From: Schistocephalus solidus
Taxonomy: Eukaryota; Platyhelminthes; Cestoda; Diphyllobothriidea; Diphyllobothriidae
Direction of reading: 5' to 3'
NCBI GenBank assembly: GCA_017591395.1
Contig: WEDG01011718.1
Coordinates: 1-64,000 of the forward strand
Length of the DNA: 64,000 nucleotides
Made by a program: the position numbers and the translations under genes. The stretch's first letter is position 1, and every line of letters starts with the position of its first letter. Of this stretch, positions 12,960 through 25,958 are shown piece by piece. The notes below the pieces were generated by a model that saw only the letters and a list, made by a program, of their open reading frames with translations, did not search any database and was not told where the DNA came from.

Positions 12960-15365
12960 CTAGTGCCTCGGAAGAGACTCAATTCAACTCGACACATTAC
13001 CCCATTGACGCCAATGCACCGAGAAATTTTAATTCATTCTCTTCAGAAACTGAAACGTTTGAGGAGACAGAACCACATGACCTCATCTCTCCCAGGGCAC
13101 ACCGATATTACTTCAGGTATTTCAGTACATGTTTTGCCTAGATGTAATTTGCTTGTCCACTGAAAATTATGGCTGTTTCCAAACAAAAAATATCCTTTCC
13201 TACCATCTTGTCTGCCTACTATTTGTGTTATTTTTTCCTCGCCTTCCTGTCTGGTGAGACTGATTGCCCCGCCTGCAGAGAAGGCGTTTCTTTGTTCTCA
13301 GAAGTCAACTAGCGCAGCGGGTGCCACAGTACAGGCTAGGTCATTTGTTAGAGATTGCTTATGTGTCCCTCTGCTTCTTCCCTCCCCGGCAGGGCAAGAA
13401 AACAAGAAATACCCCTATTACCAGTTTTTTTGCGCTAAATTCCATGGAAACTATGGTTAATCTTAGGGTTCGATTTAGAGCTGCAGTAAAGTTAGGTTTA
13501 ACGGTAGGGTTAAAATTCGACCTTAGCTTTGGGCTAAGGAACAAGAACCTCATCCTTCCATAGAACATTGTGTACGGCGAGCTGTATTACGGCTGAGAAG
13601 TTGGGTGGGGGACATGCAAAGCGATTCCGAACAACAGTTTTATATTTTCAGCAACCCTGCTATGTTGTCATTTTTTGTAAAGGCGAAAAACATTTCGTCG
13701 TCAATTCATGAGAATATATGAGGCAATGCTTCCACGATTTAACTTGATAACTGCGAAAAGACTGTTCGAATTAAGACGATTTGCTGATGTAAATTTTTCA
13801 AAATTTAGCATTTCCCATAAAGCCGGACTCAAAACCAAATTCATTGAAGTACAATACTATTTCGTTGAAATTTCATTTTTTTTCTTGTAGTTCAACGATA
13901 GCAGTGTTCATGTGTGTTTTGTGAAACTTTTTTCGGCAAAAACAAAAGAAAGCGATTGAATGGGAAGTTAAAATTTTGATTAGATGATGTTCTTTGTAGA
14001 AGCACTTAGACGTCAGCGTGCAGCACCATCTTCCGGTGTCCCTTTTACTAATATTTCAGGTCGTGAATGATCTACGCGAATAAAGTAGTTCAAAATAAAA
14101 TAATCGGGCTGGAGCAGTAAATGCATCTCAGTCAGTAAGTCATTGGAGATTATGGAATGCTAACTGGTCAGAAGACATTTTCTTTGGCGTCTCAATCGAT
14201 TTCAAGGAAAATTATCCCTCAGACATGGCAGTGCAATATGAAATTGTATAATGTAGTCATTTTAAAGCTGGAAACAAGCACTGTATATCAAAAGCCACAA
14301 CGTAGGCGAGGTATATTCTCATGCATATGTAATCCTGAAAAATTTCAAGAAAGTGGTTATGAGGAAATTCCCATCTTTGCGAATGGGAAGAATTAATTAG
14401 CAATAGAAAGAGGGTAGAAGCTGTGTCTCGTTCTTAAGACATCAAACGACCAGTCGTCTACCTGCTGAAAGGTAATGTACTTTAAAGATAGTCTTTTGGT
14501 AAGAAATGGGTAAAGTTCATTCGGATGATCCTGCACGAAATTCTAGGAGAGTTAAATATTCCCGTGTCATAGCCCAAAACTGAAACCAAAAAACCACCAA
14601 CTTTAACTTAATGCTAGCCCGAACCTTAGCACTAAGCTCCGAATCCCGTCTTTTTGTCTCATTTCCTGAGACCGAGCCTACAGTCTTGAATTAAACTGTT
14701 GTAGGAGGGAGCCCAGTTTGGCATGGTCAGATATTAATACTACAATATCGATAACTCCTATTTATTTCACTTCCTTAACAATTACGCATCAAAGAAGTAA
14801 ACTTCCTTTAATTAAAGGCACACAGCAACGACGATGACGTTTACTATTTTTCCTCATTTGAACCGCCTTTGATACTCCTTCACGGACGTTTCTTGCCCGG
14901 TGTGGCATAGATCCTTGGGGTGTTATTCTGAAATATATAAGGTGGATTACAAAGGTGGATTAATTTATTGGATCTATCGCTGGTTTTACAAGTTTTCTGA
15001 CGAAGTTAACTACTGCTCCATATTTGACGCAAATTCACACTGAAATGGCTTAGTTAGGACTTTTTCACAAACCGTCTGTTGTAGCCATCTGCCGACGTAA
15101 TCTTATTGTAAACAGTATGTCGTGTTTACAGGGAAAAGCACATGAGTTATCCTAATTTCAATGGTGCGGACACCTCACTGTAAGCAAACAGTCATAAATA
15201 TCGTCGACACATGGCCGGCATAAATTAGGTCACACTACATTTTGCCAGATTCCAAATCTCTTAGGGCTCCATAGGTTCGTGTGTGCACCTAAAGTTTCTT
15301 CATGTGTTTATCTTTAGTTTGTGTGTTGTGCGTCTGACTGTAGATGTGGAGGAGAGAGTGATGTC
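12960..15365. other. Intergenic sequence
   Basis: Holds one telomere-like tract (13455-13535, with words such as CTTAGGGTTCG and GGTAGGGTTAAA) and otherwise nothing recognisable. Confidence 0.4.
13455..13535 (+). repeat. Degenerate telomere-like tract
   Basis: GGTTAATCTTAGGGTT, AAGTTAGGTTTAACGG and TAGGGTTAAAA occur in succession. See the element at 25285-25678 for the same kind of core bounded by inverted repeats. Confidence 0.55.
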
Positions 15366-15842
15366 GACAGCTCAGCGCATTTTCCTCACTATAAAAAATC
15401 TGACGCGCTTTAAACTATCACGGTGAGCTAAAAGCCATGGCTTGGAAGGTTGCCAACTGAAGAAATAACTCGGAACGAGTGGTCAGCCCCATGTTTGTTT
15501 TGTTTTGGAGGGGCAGACTGGCGGTATGAGAGTCAGACTGCAATGGCTCCTTCTTAATGTGGCCTTTATGGCACTCCAACTCTGTGAAAAACGATCCAGG
15601 TGTGGTGGAATGCCCAGGTGCGGCTCCGGCCGCGCCAGTCACCTGCGTCCTCTCCCATCTCCGGTCTTCTTGACTCTGTCATGACACCGGGCTCAGGTGG
15701 GGGAGGAGGAAAGAGTGCGGTAGACGCATCGCAAGTCTAATATCACTTTTAAAACTAAATCACGTGCAAGTCACCGTCCCTGCACCACCCCTCCATGAAG
15801 CACACAGTGGACATCGTCGGACTCAGACGGTCGAACTGTCGT
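15366..15842 (-). repeat. Module repeat copy, full length, minus orientation
   Basis: Reverse complement of the 9667 copy, starting with the tail (CAGCGCATTTTCCTCACTATA), then mid (TCTTCTTGACTCTGTCATGA), then head (GTGGACATCGTCGGACTCAG). Both ends are preserved, making it one of the best copies for building a consensus. Confidence 0.85.
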
Positions 15843-15844
15843 GT

Positions 15845-18800
15845 GGTGCGTATGAAGTGCTAGGCAGGAGTTCAAGCTAACTGTTGGCTCATGTGTTGCA
15901 AGCCTCTGCTTAAGCGAACCACCTAAAATGACTGTCAGAAACATTTTACAAAAATGAAACAATACGTGGACTTCAGAAGGGGAGAACTAGTTAAGACAGG
16001 GAAAACTGTGTTTGCCATTTGTGGTTTTTTATACGTCTTCAGTCATTCTTACTTAACCTCATGTTTACAAAATCTAAATTTCAAATCCACCTTTTTGGGT
16101 CATTGAAAAATATTAAGTTCAGCGCATTACTACCGGGCCACGTGTTAGTGATCCTGGCGATTTCGATCATGAATATTCAAAATACTGCAGTGAGAGAACT
16201 GACCGATCCGATTACGTGCCATGCCCGTCCTGTGGTACCTTGGGGCTCCGACTAGAGCCCCTGCAGGCAGAACCCTAGCTACCAGTCAGATGTGCATAAA
16301 GCGCGTATTGAAAAGTTCAAGTGATTCGGGGCTGGCTATTTCCGGCTTAATAGCCATCGTTAACCAGACTTGCCCAACAGCATGTTTCCGGAACCTAAAC
16401 TCCTAACTCGTGATCTGTGGCTGTTTCGATAACTTGCACCATACTATTAAGGCTGATAATATGAGCTTGAAATAATTTAAAATAAATGGAATTCGTGCAA
16501 TTTCAGGGAAGCGCTCTGATTTGATACTTGCGTCATCCTCCGCATAAAAATTTCTAGGAAATAAGGCAACGTTTTGAGCATAACAGCGTTGTAAGTAAAA
16601 GCTTGCTTTCCTCAAAGTCTTTGGGAACTGACGCAAGCCCCTCCTTCAAACAAATATACACAAAGTTAAGAATTATTCAAAGCAGGCAGTAGGTATGATT
16701 AGCCTGTGATTTTAGCTTTTGGAAAAACAGTTCAGAGCGTCTGAAATCCTAATAATTTCAGAGTTCGGAAAGTCAAGCAACAATAACTTCAATAGTATTA
16801 AGAGGTGAACATTTTTTATTCAGAATTAGTCACCTTCTCAGAGTTGGGCGCGGTCTTGCATTGTTCTAAGCGCTTTAACCAAACTCGTCCATTTTGATTG
16901 TAGAAAGTCAACTCGAAATGCAGTCAGCTGGTGTTTTCTGTCAGGATGTTTTTGAATGCGGATAGTAGCTACATCTAAAGTATGCAACGGAAGCCAGCAG
17001 TGAGGTTGATTAATTATCTAAGACTTCAACCTGGTTTGTATGCTGAGAGGAAGGATGCATTTCGAGAAGATTTGTCTTGCCACTTAGAAATGTCTAGCCT
17101 GTTGGCTCTTGTCATCCACTATCGGCAGTTCTCGGTTTGTTTTAACTCGCGATATTGTTGCTTTAACTTATCTGACAAAGGCTCCAACCAGCCGTGTTTC
17201 AGTACCGCAGCAAATGATAGCTCTCACAAGGTTACCTAACATTAGGTTAAAAGTCTCTGTTATAGCGATCAGTCAGGTTGACATCGGCGTCAATCTTACT
17301 CCACTGTGTTGGCTGCAGTTATTTTATCATTAAGGTGCGATGAAAGAAAGGAAAAGTAAGTAGGTTTCATTAGGTCTTCTTTGTTATAATACGTATGTAT
17401 CAGAAAATGTTTGATTGTGAGATGACCTTGGATTTGTGGCCTCCAACTTACAGAACCATACTAGCTCTTGAGCTAAAGCGATGGGAGGATGGGTAGGCTC
17501 TTCGCCTATTCCTTACATTACTTGGCTGAACGGGGTTTAGCCCCTTGTCGCATACAAAAGCTTGCCTATCCTTTGATGGTCACTTAAAACTAAAAGGAAA
17601 TCTGCTTAGAAAACATCGCTTTTGAAGAAAACTGTCGCAGTCCAGAAAAAAGGGCCAGCACTCGGTAAACAGCTATAGAAACTCTTTATACACTTCGATC
17701 TCACCTTCCGGGAGGGTAAGCGGAGCAATCCTTGGTAAAGGGGAGATAAAAGTTAGAATTAAGGTTAAATCTAGGGTCCGCTTTAAGTTAGGTTTGCGGG
17801 TAAGTTAATGGTTCGGGTGTAGTTAGAGATTAAGATGTTTTTATGAGTAAGTGTCAAATGCGTGCAATATAACCTGATATATGAACCTAGTATCCAAAAA
17901 GTCAAATACATATCCTTTTGCTATCGCATTTTTGGATAACTTCTTAACTCTCAATCGGCTCTCCACACTCCGGCAGGTTTTGGCTGCATATAATGTCACG
18001 GGAGAAGACGCAGGTTATACGGAGTGAAGGTATAAAATTGAAAAACATTTATGATATGAACGGTCCACATCTTCAGACTTCGAAAGCCTTTGCATGTTCG
18101 ATCTAGAAATGCGTGTTCTATTGCTCAAATAAAATCTCTGGAGACTGCCTGAAATAATGGCCGAAACTCCGTTGAAGCTACAGGTTTCAAAGGCAGGCGT
18201 TTGCTATAAGAGGAAGTTTTTACGTAGCCAGGATCCATCAATTTGCACCTGAAACCTAGGCAAAACAAATTAACTTCAAAGGACAATTATGTATTCCAAG
18301 AGGTTCGTGCCTAGAATCAACCGTCATGGACCCGCCGAGAGAGGAGACTGTCAAAGGCACATCAAATTGTAAAATTCAAGTGAAAACTTCAGAACCATTG
18401 AGTGTGTCTAGTAAATATTCAATTAAACGCAACAGAGCACTTATTTGACTTGATGAATGTACACGTAAAATAAAATTGAAATAATTTCATTATAGTAGGA
18501 TACGTGAGATCCTAATCAAGTACTCGCACGTTTAATAATCCGAAAAAATAAGCATCAAAGAGCAAGTACTATAGTTATTGCATTTTAGTGTTTATATAAA
18601 TCCGAAAATATTGCTAGAGAGAAAAAACGAAGCTTCAATTTTCTTCGGGATTTCGCTGAGAAGTGGAATCTTCCCTAAATGGTATTCTTGAAAAAAAGTA
18701 TAACCGTTTTAAATTTTGGATCGAAGAATTTCTTGAAACCACCGTATAACAGCTTATACCATAAATTGACCACAGGTAGAATTATACCGCTCTGAAAGAT

Positions 18801-19058
18801 TTTCACGTGCTTCAGCTCTTGCCTAATGCTTCAAGACCACCAGGAAGGCCTTTTTGAAGATGTGAGTGACAACTACTTGATTTTCTTATTTCATTCTATT
18901 AAGATTCTGGGTAAATATGTCACAGTAACATAATCCCATAGGGAGGCCTTAGCCGTTACCAAATTCAGTCCCAGTTCCGAACAGAAAGAGTTGGAAGAAG
19001 CTGGCCGACTGACGAGTGCAAACCTCCGGCGCCGCGAGAGTGGTGGCTCGAGTAGGAG
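15845..19058. other. AT-rich intergenic sequence
   Basis: No gene recognised. One telomere-like tract at 17745-17840 (GAATTAAGGTTAAATCTAGG and following). Confidence 0.4.
17745..17840 (+). repeat. Degenerate telomere-like tract
   Basis: Successive TTAAGGTTA, TCTAGGGT, AAGTTAGGTTTG and GGTTCGGGTG words, as in the other G-rich tracts of the window. Confidence 0.5.
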
Positions 19059-19059
19059 A

Positions 19060-19545
19060 GTGAAGCCTCCGTCACGACAGTTCGACCGTCGTGGTTCGAC
19101 GATGTCCACCGTATGCTCCTCAACAGGGTGATGCAGGGACGGTGACTTGCGCATGAATTTGTTTTAAGTGATAGTAAAGTTGCACTGCAGCTACCGCACT
19201 CTCTCTTTTTCTCTCTCTTCCCTCACTCATATGTGCCCGGTTTCAAGACAGAGTCAAGAAGACCGGTGTTGGGGATGGGCACAGGTGGCTGACGTGGCAA
19301 GAGACTCCCCAGACCATGGCTCCACGGCTGAATCAGATCCCATGGAGTGGGAATTTCATGCATGGTAAGAATAGCTGGTGCGGCATGAGCCTGCACTTAT
19401 GCGTGCCACTGCGCCCTACCCTCCTCCCATGTTCGGCATTTTTGATGGCAGCTCAACCTAAATAACGCCCGCTGTGCCCTGATTTGGCTCCCGTGTTGAT
19501 CCAGTGCATCTACCACGTGACCCATTTAAGGGCCTGCGTCACATC
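19060..19545 (+). repeat. Module repeat copy: head, mid, partial tail, then arm
   Basis: Head and mid match the 9667 copy. The tail stops after GGAGTGGGAATTTC and is followed by the separate 'arm' module (about 19430-19545: CATGTTCGGCATTT, CCCGCTGTGCCCTGAT, CATCTACCACGTG). That arm also flanks copies at 47554, 48039 and 50715, which shows that the family is built from exchangeable blocks. Confidence 0.75.
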
Positions 19546-19813
19546 GCCTTGAACGAGTGTAGTGGCCCAATACTTCAAGGACAGCACGCACCGAGTAGCA
19601 TGAAAAACTGGGAGTAAATCCTGACCAAGTACGAGCTTGATAGAGTTTTCAAGGGCGTGAACACTCATCCATACGATAAAACAGAATAATAATGCGAAGG
19701 GGTATAGATGTTTAATACAAATAGAAGCAGATTGGATATTTATAACGAAGATAAATTGTATAAGCGGAATGAGTCATAACAAGGGGTTGACCTGTCTGGA
19801 TGGAAGCGATGCT

Positions 19814-19868
19814 GACATGTCTGTTATACAACCGGTGGAGAGTGTAGCGCTGTCGGCAACTGCAGGGA
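19814..19868 (+). repeat. Short dispersed repeat shared with 60332-60387
   Basis: About 55 bp with GACATGTCTGTTATACAACC, CGGTGGAGAGTG and AGCGCTGTCGGCAACTGCAG. The segment at 60332-60387 is the same sequence in inverse orientation with few differences. Family unknown. Confidence 0.6.
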
Positions 19869-19869
19869 A

Positions 19870-22800
19870 TGGTCTTGGAAGGCGCCAGGTAGAGAGACGA
19901 GAGAGTTGCGTGAGGTGTAGGAGGGATTTGGCGGTAGAGAATGAAAGGCACCGACTGTCTTAACTGACACGCAGTTACGCCATAACCATCCTAGATCCGC
20001 ACGTAAAAGTCCCACTTCATTAAAACAACTCTATGTGGGTTCTGGTCCATTAAAGGAAAACACGTCTGATTCAGCCTTGATATCGATTGGCTGAGAAGCA
20101 AACAACGCCTGGAAGGGGGCGTGAGAGGTGCCGCGTTATAACAGGCGCCTGACACAGGAAATATCGTGGGTGAAATTTTAGTGGTTAGTTCGATGCACGT
20201 TTGGTGTTTTTATTGTTCTGTGGAGTTATTTGAGGTTCAAAGACCATTTACAACAGACTAATGCATTTCCAATTTATTTTACTACAGGAAAATAGGCCAA
20301 ACTTGGGTGAAATCGGACGTTAGAGGATATTCTACGATATTTACTTTTACAGATCAAAATCTATTGTTTTTGGCCTTGGGCTTAAAAGGAACAATAATAA
20401 ATGTAATAGGAAAAGCAAGAAAAGTTTCCAATAAATTCCTCCTGGAACGAGAAAACCTCATCTTACGTCAATGAGTATTAGCTTAAGGCACTTATGAGCA
20501 ATCGTATTTCTTTGAAGAAAATAGGAACAAATTTAGCTTTAAAAATTATCTTCTTCAAATTTATAAGGTTTGTGTCAGAAAAAAAGCAGCAGTAAATTTT
20601 TTTACGGTGTTTTGTTTTACCACATCCAGAATTGGGACCGTAAACAAATATGCTCACGATATGCACCCTCAATTTTCTGTGTCACAATGTCAAAGCAGTC
20701 CCTATTGGAAATTGAATTTGAGCGCATACGGAAACTAAGAGTCAACGCACTGCAATGTGAGACATTGATTAATAGTTTTAATACTAGCCCCTCCACCTTT
20801 TTGAGAATTATTGCACAGAATTAAGAAAAATGGACCAAAACGGATCACAAGCACACAGAGCAACGAATTCATTCGTTGTTTTTAGAAGCTAACAGGCGAG
20901 ATCCAGGAAGCAGCTCAGGAGAAGAATAATAAAAAGAAGAAGAGTGGATCACTGGAACATGTGTTTATTGACCTGATGTTTCGGATTCTCTCTCGAACCC
21001 ATCATCAAAGACCATGGCAGGGATTTCATTCGTTTTAAATCCAAAAAGTACCATTCTATGCTCCCTAGGACTACTCGCACTTAGAAAGGGGGAAGGAATT
21101 CGGCTTTCATCTGCAAAGTACTAGGATGAGGCCATTTTATGCAGGAAACTGAATAGAGAACGTTTTTATTTGTTCAGAAGTATATGGATTGCAGACCTTC
21201 ATCCTGGGAAAGCGTTTACTTGTGCTCTTAGTCCTTCGTTTAGGCAGGCATCTGCAGTAGGCTCAGGTTGGAAGCCCGTCACTAAGAACACACTTTGTCG
21301 ATGGCAACTTTCAAGAGCTGTCAAGGCCTGATTGTTTGGATGGCCATGGAATTTGGAGAGTGACTGAGCTGGTGAACGATAAGAGAGACCACACATAGTA
21401 AGGTGTTCGTTGACCTCGTAACGGATATCTTTGGCTGTTTCAGCATTCACTGACATGGAATAAAAACACTGTAAACACGGAGGGTAATGCTCCTCTTCAC
21501 AGTTCGAAGGAGGCATGCTTCGGATTTATCTGACGACTAAATCTAGTTTTGTAGACCAGACTCAGCTTCGCCGCCTGCGTCCTGCAGAACATTTGTATTT
21601 CTGCTAAGAGCCCGCGCCTCAATCCCAGGGCAAAACTCTTCGAGCTCATCAAAAAGAATTGGGAAAAGCCGAAAAACGCTGCTCAATGCATCAAAGACTG
21701 GATTTTGTGCTCAATAATTCCATAGACCAGTCCACCATGCACAATTCGGTTGTCTTTAGCTCGGCCCGAAGCATAGTAGTTTCACATGCAAAGGCCCATC
21801 AACAAAGTACTAGTGTCTTGTATTTATTAAAATTTTTCATTATTTTCTCGGTGTAATATACTTGCCTTCTCGGTAGTCAGTTATATTAAGCCTTAACAAA
21901 TGGACCTACTACTAACTCTTTTTTTGACTTGATGGTTTTCAAGTTGATAAATTATTTCTTAACTAATAAATAGCAATTTAAAAACCAGGTTGTCTTTTTG
22001 AAGAGCGGTCGTTTCGTTATCGCCGTATAACTGTCGTGAATGCGGGGTTGGCAACCTGTGCGTTGTAATGGTTTTTGTGCAAATTTCGTGACCTTGCAGT
22101 TATTAGGTCACGAACTCAAAATCGCAGGCAGATCAGGTATTTTAGCAGAAAATTGAGACCCAGGTGCTTTGAAAATAAACAAGAACCTGGATATATATTA
22201 TGAAAAGGGCTTTTTTATTCTGCAAGTGCCAGATCTGACGTATGCGCAGTGCCGTACAGAATGAGCACGTTTTATTGGAAACTTAGTCGGGGCTATGCGA
22301 CCACAAAAAATCATCGGCGGAAATGTACGTTGGGTTTACTTGATGATTGCTTTCCTCAAGAGAGACTTAAATGCTGCGGCCTGAGGGGTGTTAAGCTAAA
22401 GCCTGCATTCTAATACGCAGTAAGTAACTTGGGATGACATTCCATGCGCAAACGATCTTTCCTCGTTGTGGGAGAGTCAACACTATTAATCTATGCTTCA
22501 GGGATCTTGCTGCATACCTCACCTAACGTAATCGGTTAAAACAGCGGACTCATGGTCTTCCCGGTCCTTCCTGAAATATATCGATTCCACAAAAAACTTG
22601 GAATGTGGAAGGAAATCCTGGCGTCTTCGCAGTCCTATCCTTGCCAACTGTAATTGACTGCCCTAATTGCAACGGTCACCTCACTTGATTCGGGGAAAAA
22701 TTAACCCCAAACCTCAATTATACCACAAAAGTTCTCGCCACAAAGTCAACTTAACTTATCCCGGATACGCTGGCCTGCAACCACTCCGCTGAAGTAATCT

Positions 22801-22874
22801 CAGAGCCACGTGCTTTCGGGCAACTGCAACTACCAAATTGACACCTGAACACGCAGTCTCTCGACAAATGCAAC
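19870..22874. other. Spacer with one possible retroelement fragment
   Basis: Apart from the Penelope-like candidate at 21199-21516 nothing is recognised. The sequence is AT-rich with short A/T runs. Confidence 0.4.
21199..21516 (-). pseudogene. Possible Penelope-like GIY-YIG remnant
   Basis: The 105-codon open frame contains CLQCFYSMSVNAETAKDIRY, VNEHL, a later GHPNNQALTALESCHRQSVF and a terminal CLNEGLRAQV. Spacing of Cys-Tyr...ET...R...EH...GH...ES..R resembles the GIY-YIG tail of Penelope elements (YVGETGK..TR..EH...GH...). The GIY/YVG core itself is damaged. The assignment rests on pattern only and could be wrong. Confidence 0.4.
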
Positions 22875-23365
22875 ATGACAGTTCGATTGTTGTTTCCGAC
22901 AATGTCCACCATATGCTCCATGGCAGAGTGGACGTATAGATGGTGACTTGCGTGTAACTTATCGTATAGGTTTAGTAGGTTTACGCAGCAGCTAATGCCA
23001 CTTCGCTCCAATTCACGGGCTAAGGTTCCTGATGGATACAATAAGGCAAACGAGATCAGGTGCAGGTGGCTGGTGCGGCAGGGGTCTGTATCTAGACTTG
23101 CCATTATCCCTCCTCTTTGCATGTCCAACATATCGGATCAGCCAACAATAGACCAGGATGACACCCACCAAAAAGGGGGGGGGGTTGCTCGGATCCCCAC
23201 TGAGCTTAAGCTCCATAGAGGCCACATCAAGTAGGTGTCATTGCAGTCCGTCTCTGCGTTCTTATAGAAGGACAGAGTTATCTGCTGACTTGGCAGCCTT
23301 CCAAGTCACAACTTTAAGCGTACTGGGAAAGATTCAAGCGCGTCAGATTTATTATACTGGGGCAT
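22875..23365 (+). repeat. Module repeat copy, diverged
   Basis: Head (GACAATGTCCACCATATGCT, GGTGACTTGCGTG), mid (CAGGTGCAGGTGGCTGGTGCG) and tail (GAGGCCACATCAAG, CAGCCTTCCAAGTCAC, CAAGCGCGTCAGATTTATTA) in the order of the 9667 copy. A G run at about 23173-23185 interrupts the mid-tail border. Confidence 0.75.
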
Positions 23366-23563
23366 CTGCTCTAACAGTCGACTTTAATCTCCGTCTCTTT
23401 CCTTTCCCAGACAACAGTCGATTATCCGAGTCTTTCAACCAACTGATGCTGAGATCGGGCGCAGGGCCTACCAGCGCTAAACAGTCCGTTTACGCATGCC
23501 CGCACGATCTAGCTCCCCGACACAACACACCAAATTTTCACACAAAGGGAGTGGGACTATTAC

Positions 23564-23690
23564 TATTGTCATTACAAATACATCTACTGATATTGTTATT
23601 ACTACTAATAACGCCGCTGCCACCTCCACTGCCACCACGACCACTACTACTGACACAATTACCACCACAACTGCAATTACCACCCCTAAG
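23564..23690. repeat. Degenerate trinucleotide (ACT/ACC-rich) tract
   Basis: Imperfect repeats of ACT, ACC and ATT triplets. All frames translate to Thr-, Leu- or Val-rich low-complexity peptides, so the open frames across it are artefacts. Confidence 0.75.
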
Positions 23691-23934
23691 TAAAAACTGC
23701 CCATTGTTTCAAATTACAATTAGCTAAAGGTGATTTAACGCGAAAGATTGCAAAGCGAAGTGGAAGATGTGCGCTGAGGAATGCGCAAAAATTACTTTTT
23801 ACCTAGGCAGCCCGTGAACGAAGACAGCGTCTCGAACAAGGAGCACCCTCAGGTAATGCAATACAAACAAGACGTACAACTCTTTAACTTCCTCCACAAA
23901 CTGATTTAAGTAGCTAACACTGCGGTTCCTTTCT

Positions 23935-23940
<6 letters not shown>

Positions 23941-23965
<25 letters not shown>

Positions 23966-23967
23966 AA
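23941..23967. repeat. (CT)n microsatellite
   Basis: Uninterrupted CT dinucleotides over 27 bp. Confidence 0.95.
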
Positions 23968-24360
23968 TATCACCACATGTCCGGACCTCGTCAAAGACCA
24001 TCGCCGCCTGAGAGCCCAACACATTGTTTTGTTTAAAATAAATCCCTGATTCCGGTGATTTCTGTCTTTCCCTGCAATGCGTGACATTTCATAGCGACGA
24101 CGCCATGGTACGACGACTACCAAGGTCACTACACCTGCAGTGACTACCTGCGGCAGAGAAGCACAAGCAATCCCGCTTGAACACTTGCCTTTAATCCAGC
24201 AGCTGTCTGCTTCGGCTTCGTAAAGGGCAATCCGATCTGCCGCTGTCATAACAGCCACCTATAGCAAAATATCTGCGCAAAACATTAACAGCAGTCCTGC
24301 AGACAGAAGCGAAGACCGAGTTAAAAGGAAGCAGTCTGCAGGAAGACGAAACGAATTCTT

Positions 24361-24428
24361 AAGCCGGAGCCCTGCTGGTTCACCATACGTTTCTAAAGCC
24401 GGAGCCCTGCTGGTTCACCATACGTTTC
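24361..24428 (+). repeat. Perfect tandem duplication, 33 bp, period 35
   Basis: Two identical 33-bp copies (24361-24393 and 24396-24428) starting AAGCCGGAGCCCTGCTGG and separated by TA. Identity implies a recent event against a decayed background. Confidence 0.95.
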
Positions 24429-25284
24429 ACACTACTAGGCGAGATTTAAGTTAGTTCGTGTAACGTTTCTAGATGTTAAAATGTCTTGCAATGCAAAAGA
24501 TGGGCAATATTAGGTAGCAAGAGGAAATAAAACTCCAGGCCTCTCCTCAGGTGGTCGGATCTTGCAGTTTGACTCAGCAGCTTTCTAAGTACATTTACGA
24601 ATTGTCCCCATGAACTCAATTCATTTTATGGAATTGGGTATGTTTCAATGATTTTATGTATTTTTACATAAATTTAGTCTTGTTGCAAGGGAAATGGTAA
24701 AAAGCCATTTTTACACAATTTTATGGAGAGTTTTTTTTAAATGTCCACCTTAACGAAAGCTGTTCTTCCGTTTCAACTCTGTTTACCGTTAATGAAACTT
24801 CCCAAAATAAAACTGTAATTGCGAGTCCAAAGTGCATTCTGCGCTAACCGTTAGGTAGAATAGCTGAAGCTTATCCAAATAATATTACAGATCCGAATAA
24901 AATGATCTCGTGGTGCTCACAAAATACTGCAAAATGTCAAGTGAGAGTTGCGCATTTTGTGAGCGGCATTCATAAACTAAGGAAAATTGGTCTACGTGAA
25001 GTAGCGTGTGAGAATTTCAAGAAGTCGCATGCTTACAACATTTTTGAAAACCATAATAATCCTTCCAAACCGTGAAACCTGTATATATAGTAGCTGGCCC
25101 ATCATACGAATTGTTAGCCAAAATTCTGAACATATGATACCGATTACGACGGGTTAGTTAGGTTGTATTTTTATACAAATTATCAAGCACTATACTCCCA
25201 AGACCTTTTCGTCACGCCAGGATTCCATATTTGAACCAGATTCCTTGGGACCGCCTGCAATGACTACACTCAGTAAACGATGAA

Positions 25285-25678
25285 GGGAAGGATGGCTTGT
25301 ATGGCCGCCTAAACAGGACATGAGATCAGGAACCACCCTCAGTTGATGTGACTTTGCGCCTAATTCAAGAGAAATAATGTTTAGGATTAAGGTGAGGGTA
25401 AGGTTTAAATTTAGGGTTAAGTTTAATTTTGAGGACATAGTTCGGGTTAGGGTTATGATAAGGCTAAGAGCTAAGGTTTTCGTTGTGTTAACTGTAGGCC
25501 TTGGCTTAGGGTAGGGTTAAGGGTAATATTAAGATGAGCGTTTAGTTTTACATAAGGGGTTAGGGTTTTCACACTGAACTACTTACCCTCCCTGAAATTA
25601 AGCACAAGGTCATCTACTTCAGGTGAGCAGGCGTTCCTATTTTCATGTCCTGTTTAGGCGGCCACACAATTAATCCTC
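25285..25678. mobile_element. Inverted-repeat (MITE-like) element with telomere-like core
   Basis: The ends 25303-25323 and 25643-25663 are perfect 21-bp inverted repeats (GGCCGCCTAAACAGG... against ...CCTGTTTAGGCGGCC). Weaker inverted similarity extends inward for about 80 bp and outward to a GGAAGGATGG edge. Between them, 25376-25566 is packed with GGTTAGGGTTA, TTAGGGTTAAG and AGGGTAAGG words. No coding capacity. The element at 37664-38058 has the same ends and a core of the opposite strand sense. The size and repeats suggest a non-autonomous DNA transposon. Confidence 0.7.
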
Positions 25679-25958
25679 ATCAAACTGAATGCTTAAGAAG
25701 TCCAATATTTTACATTGGGTTTTTACATCCTTATAAATTCAAATACATTGTATAGAAAACATTAATAAGAATATTCTCTCCGGTAACAGTTTTGCTTCAA
25801 GGTACATATTCAAATGTTACACTTAATAAACGCATCTTTCGGTTTTAAAAAAAAACTTCTTCGATGCCCAAAAAAATATTTAATATGACCTAGAGTTTCA
25901 CTTTCACTTAGGGCTCCCAAATAACATGCCGCATACATTGCGTGCAAAGTAAATTATG

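Noticed and set aside
23158..23727. 189-codon open frame, plus overlapping Thr- and Val-rich frames
   Set aside because: It runs through a module-repeat copy and a degenerate trinucleotide tract; open in several frames on both strands.
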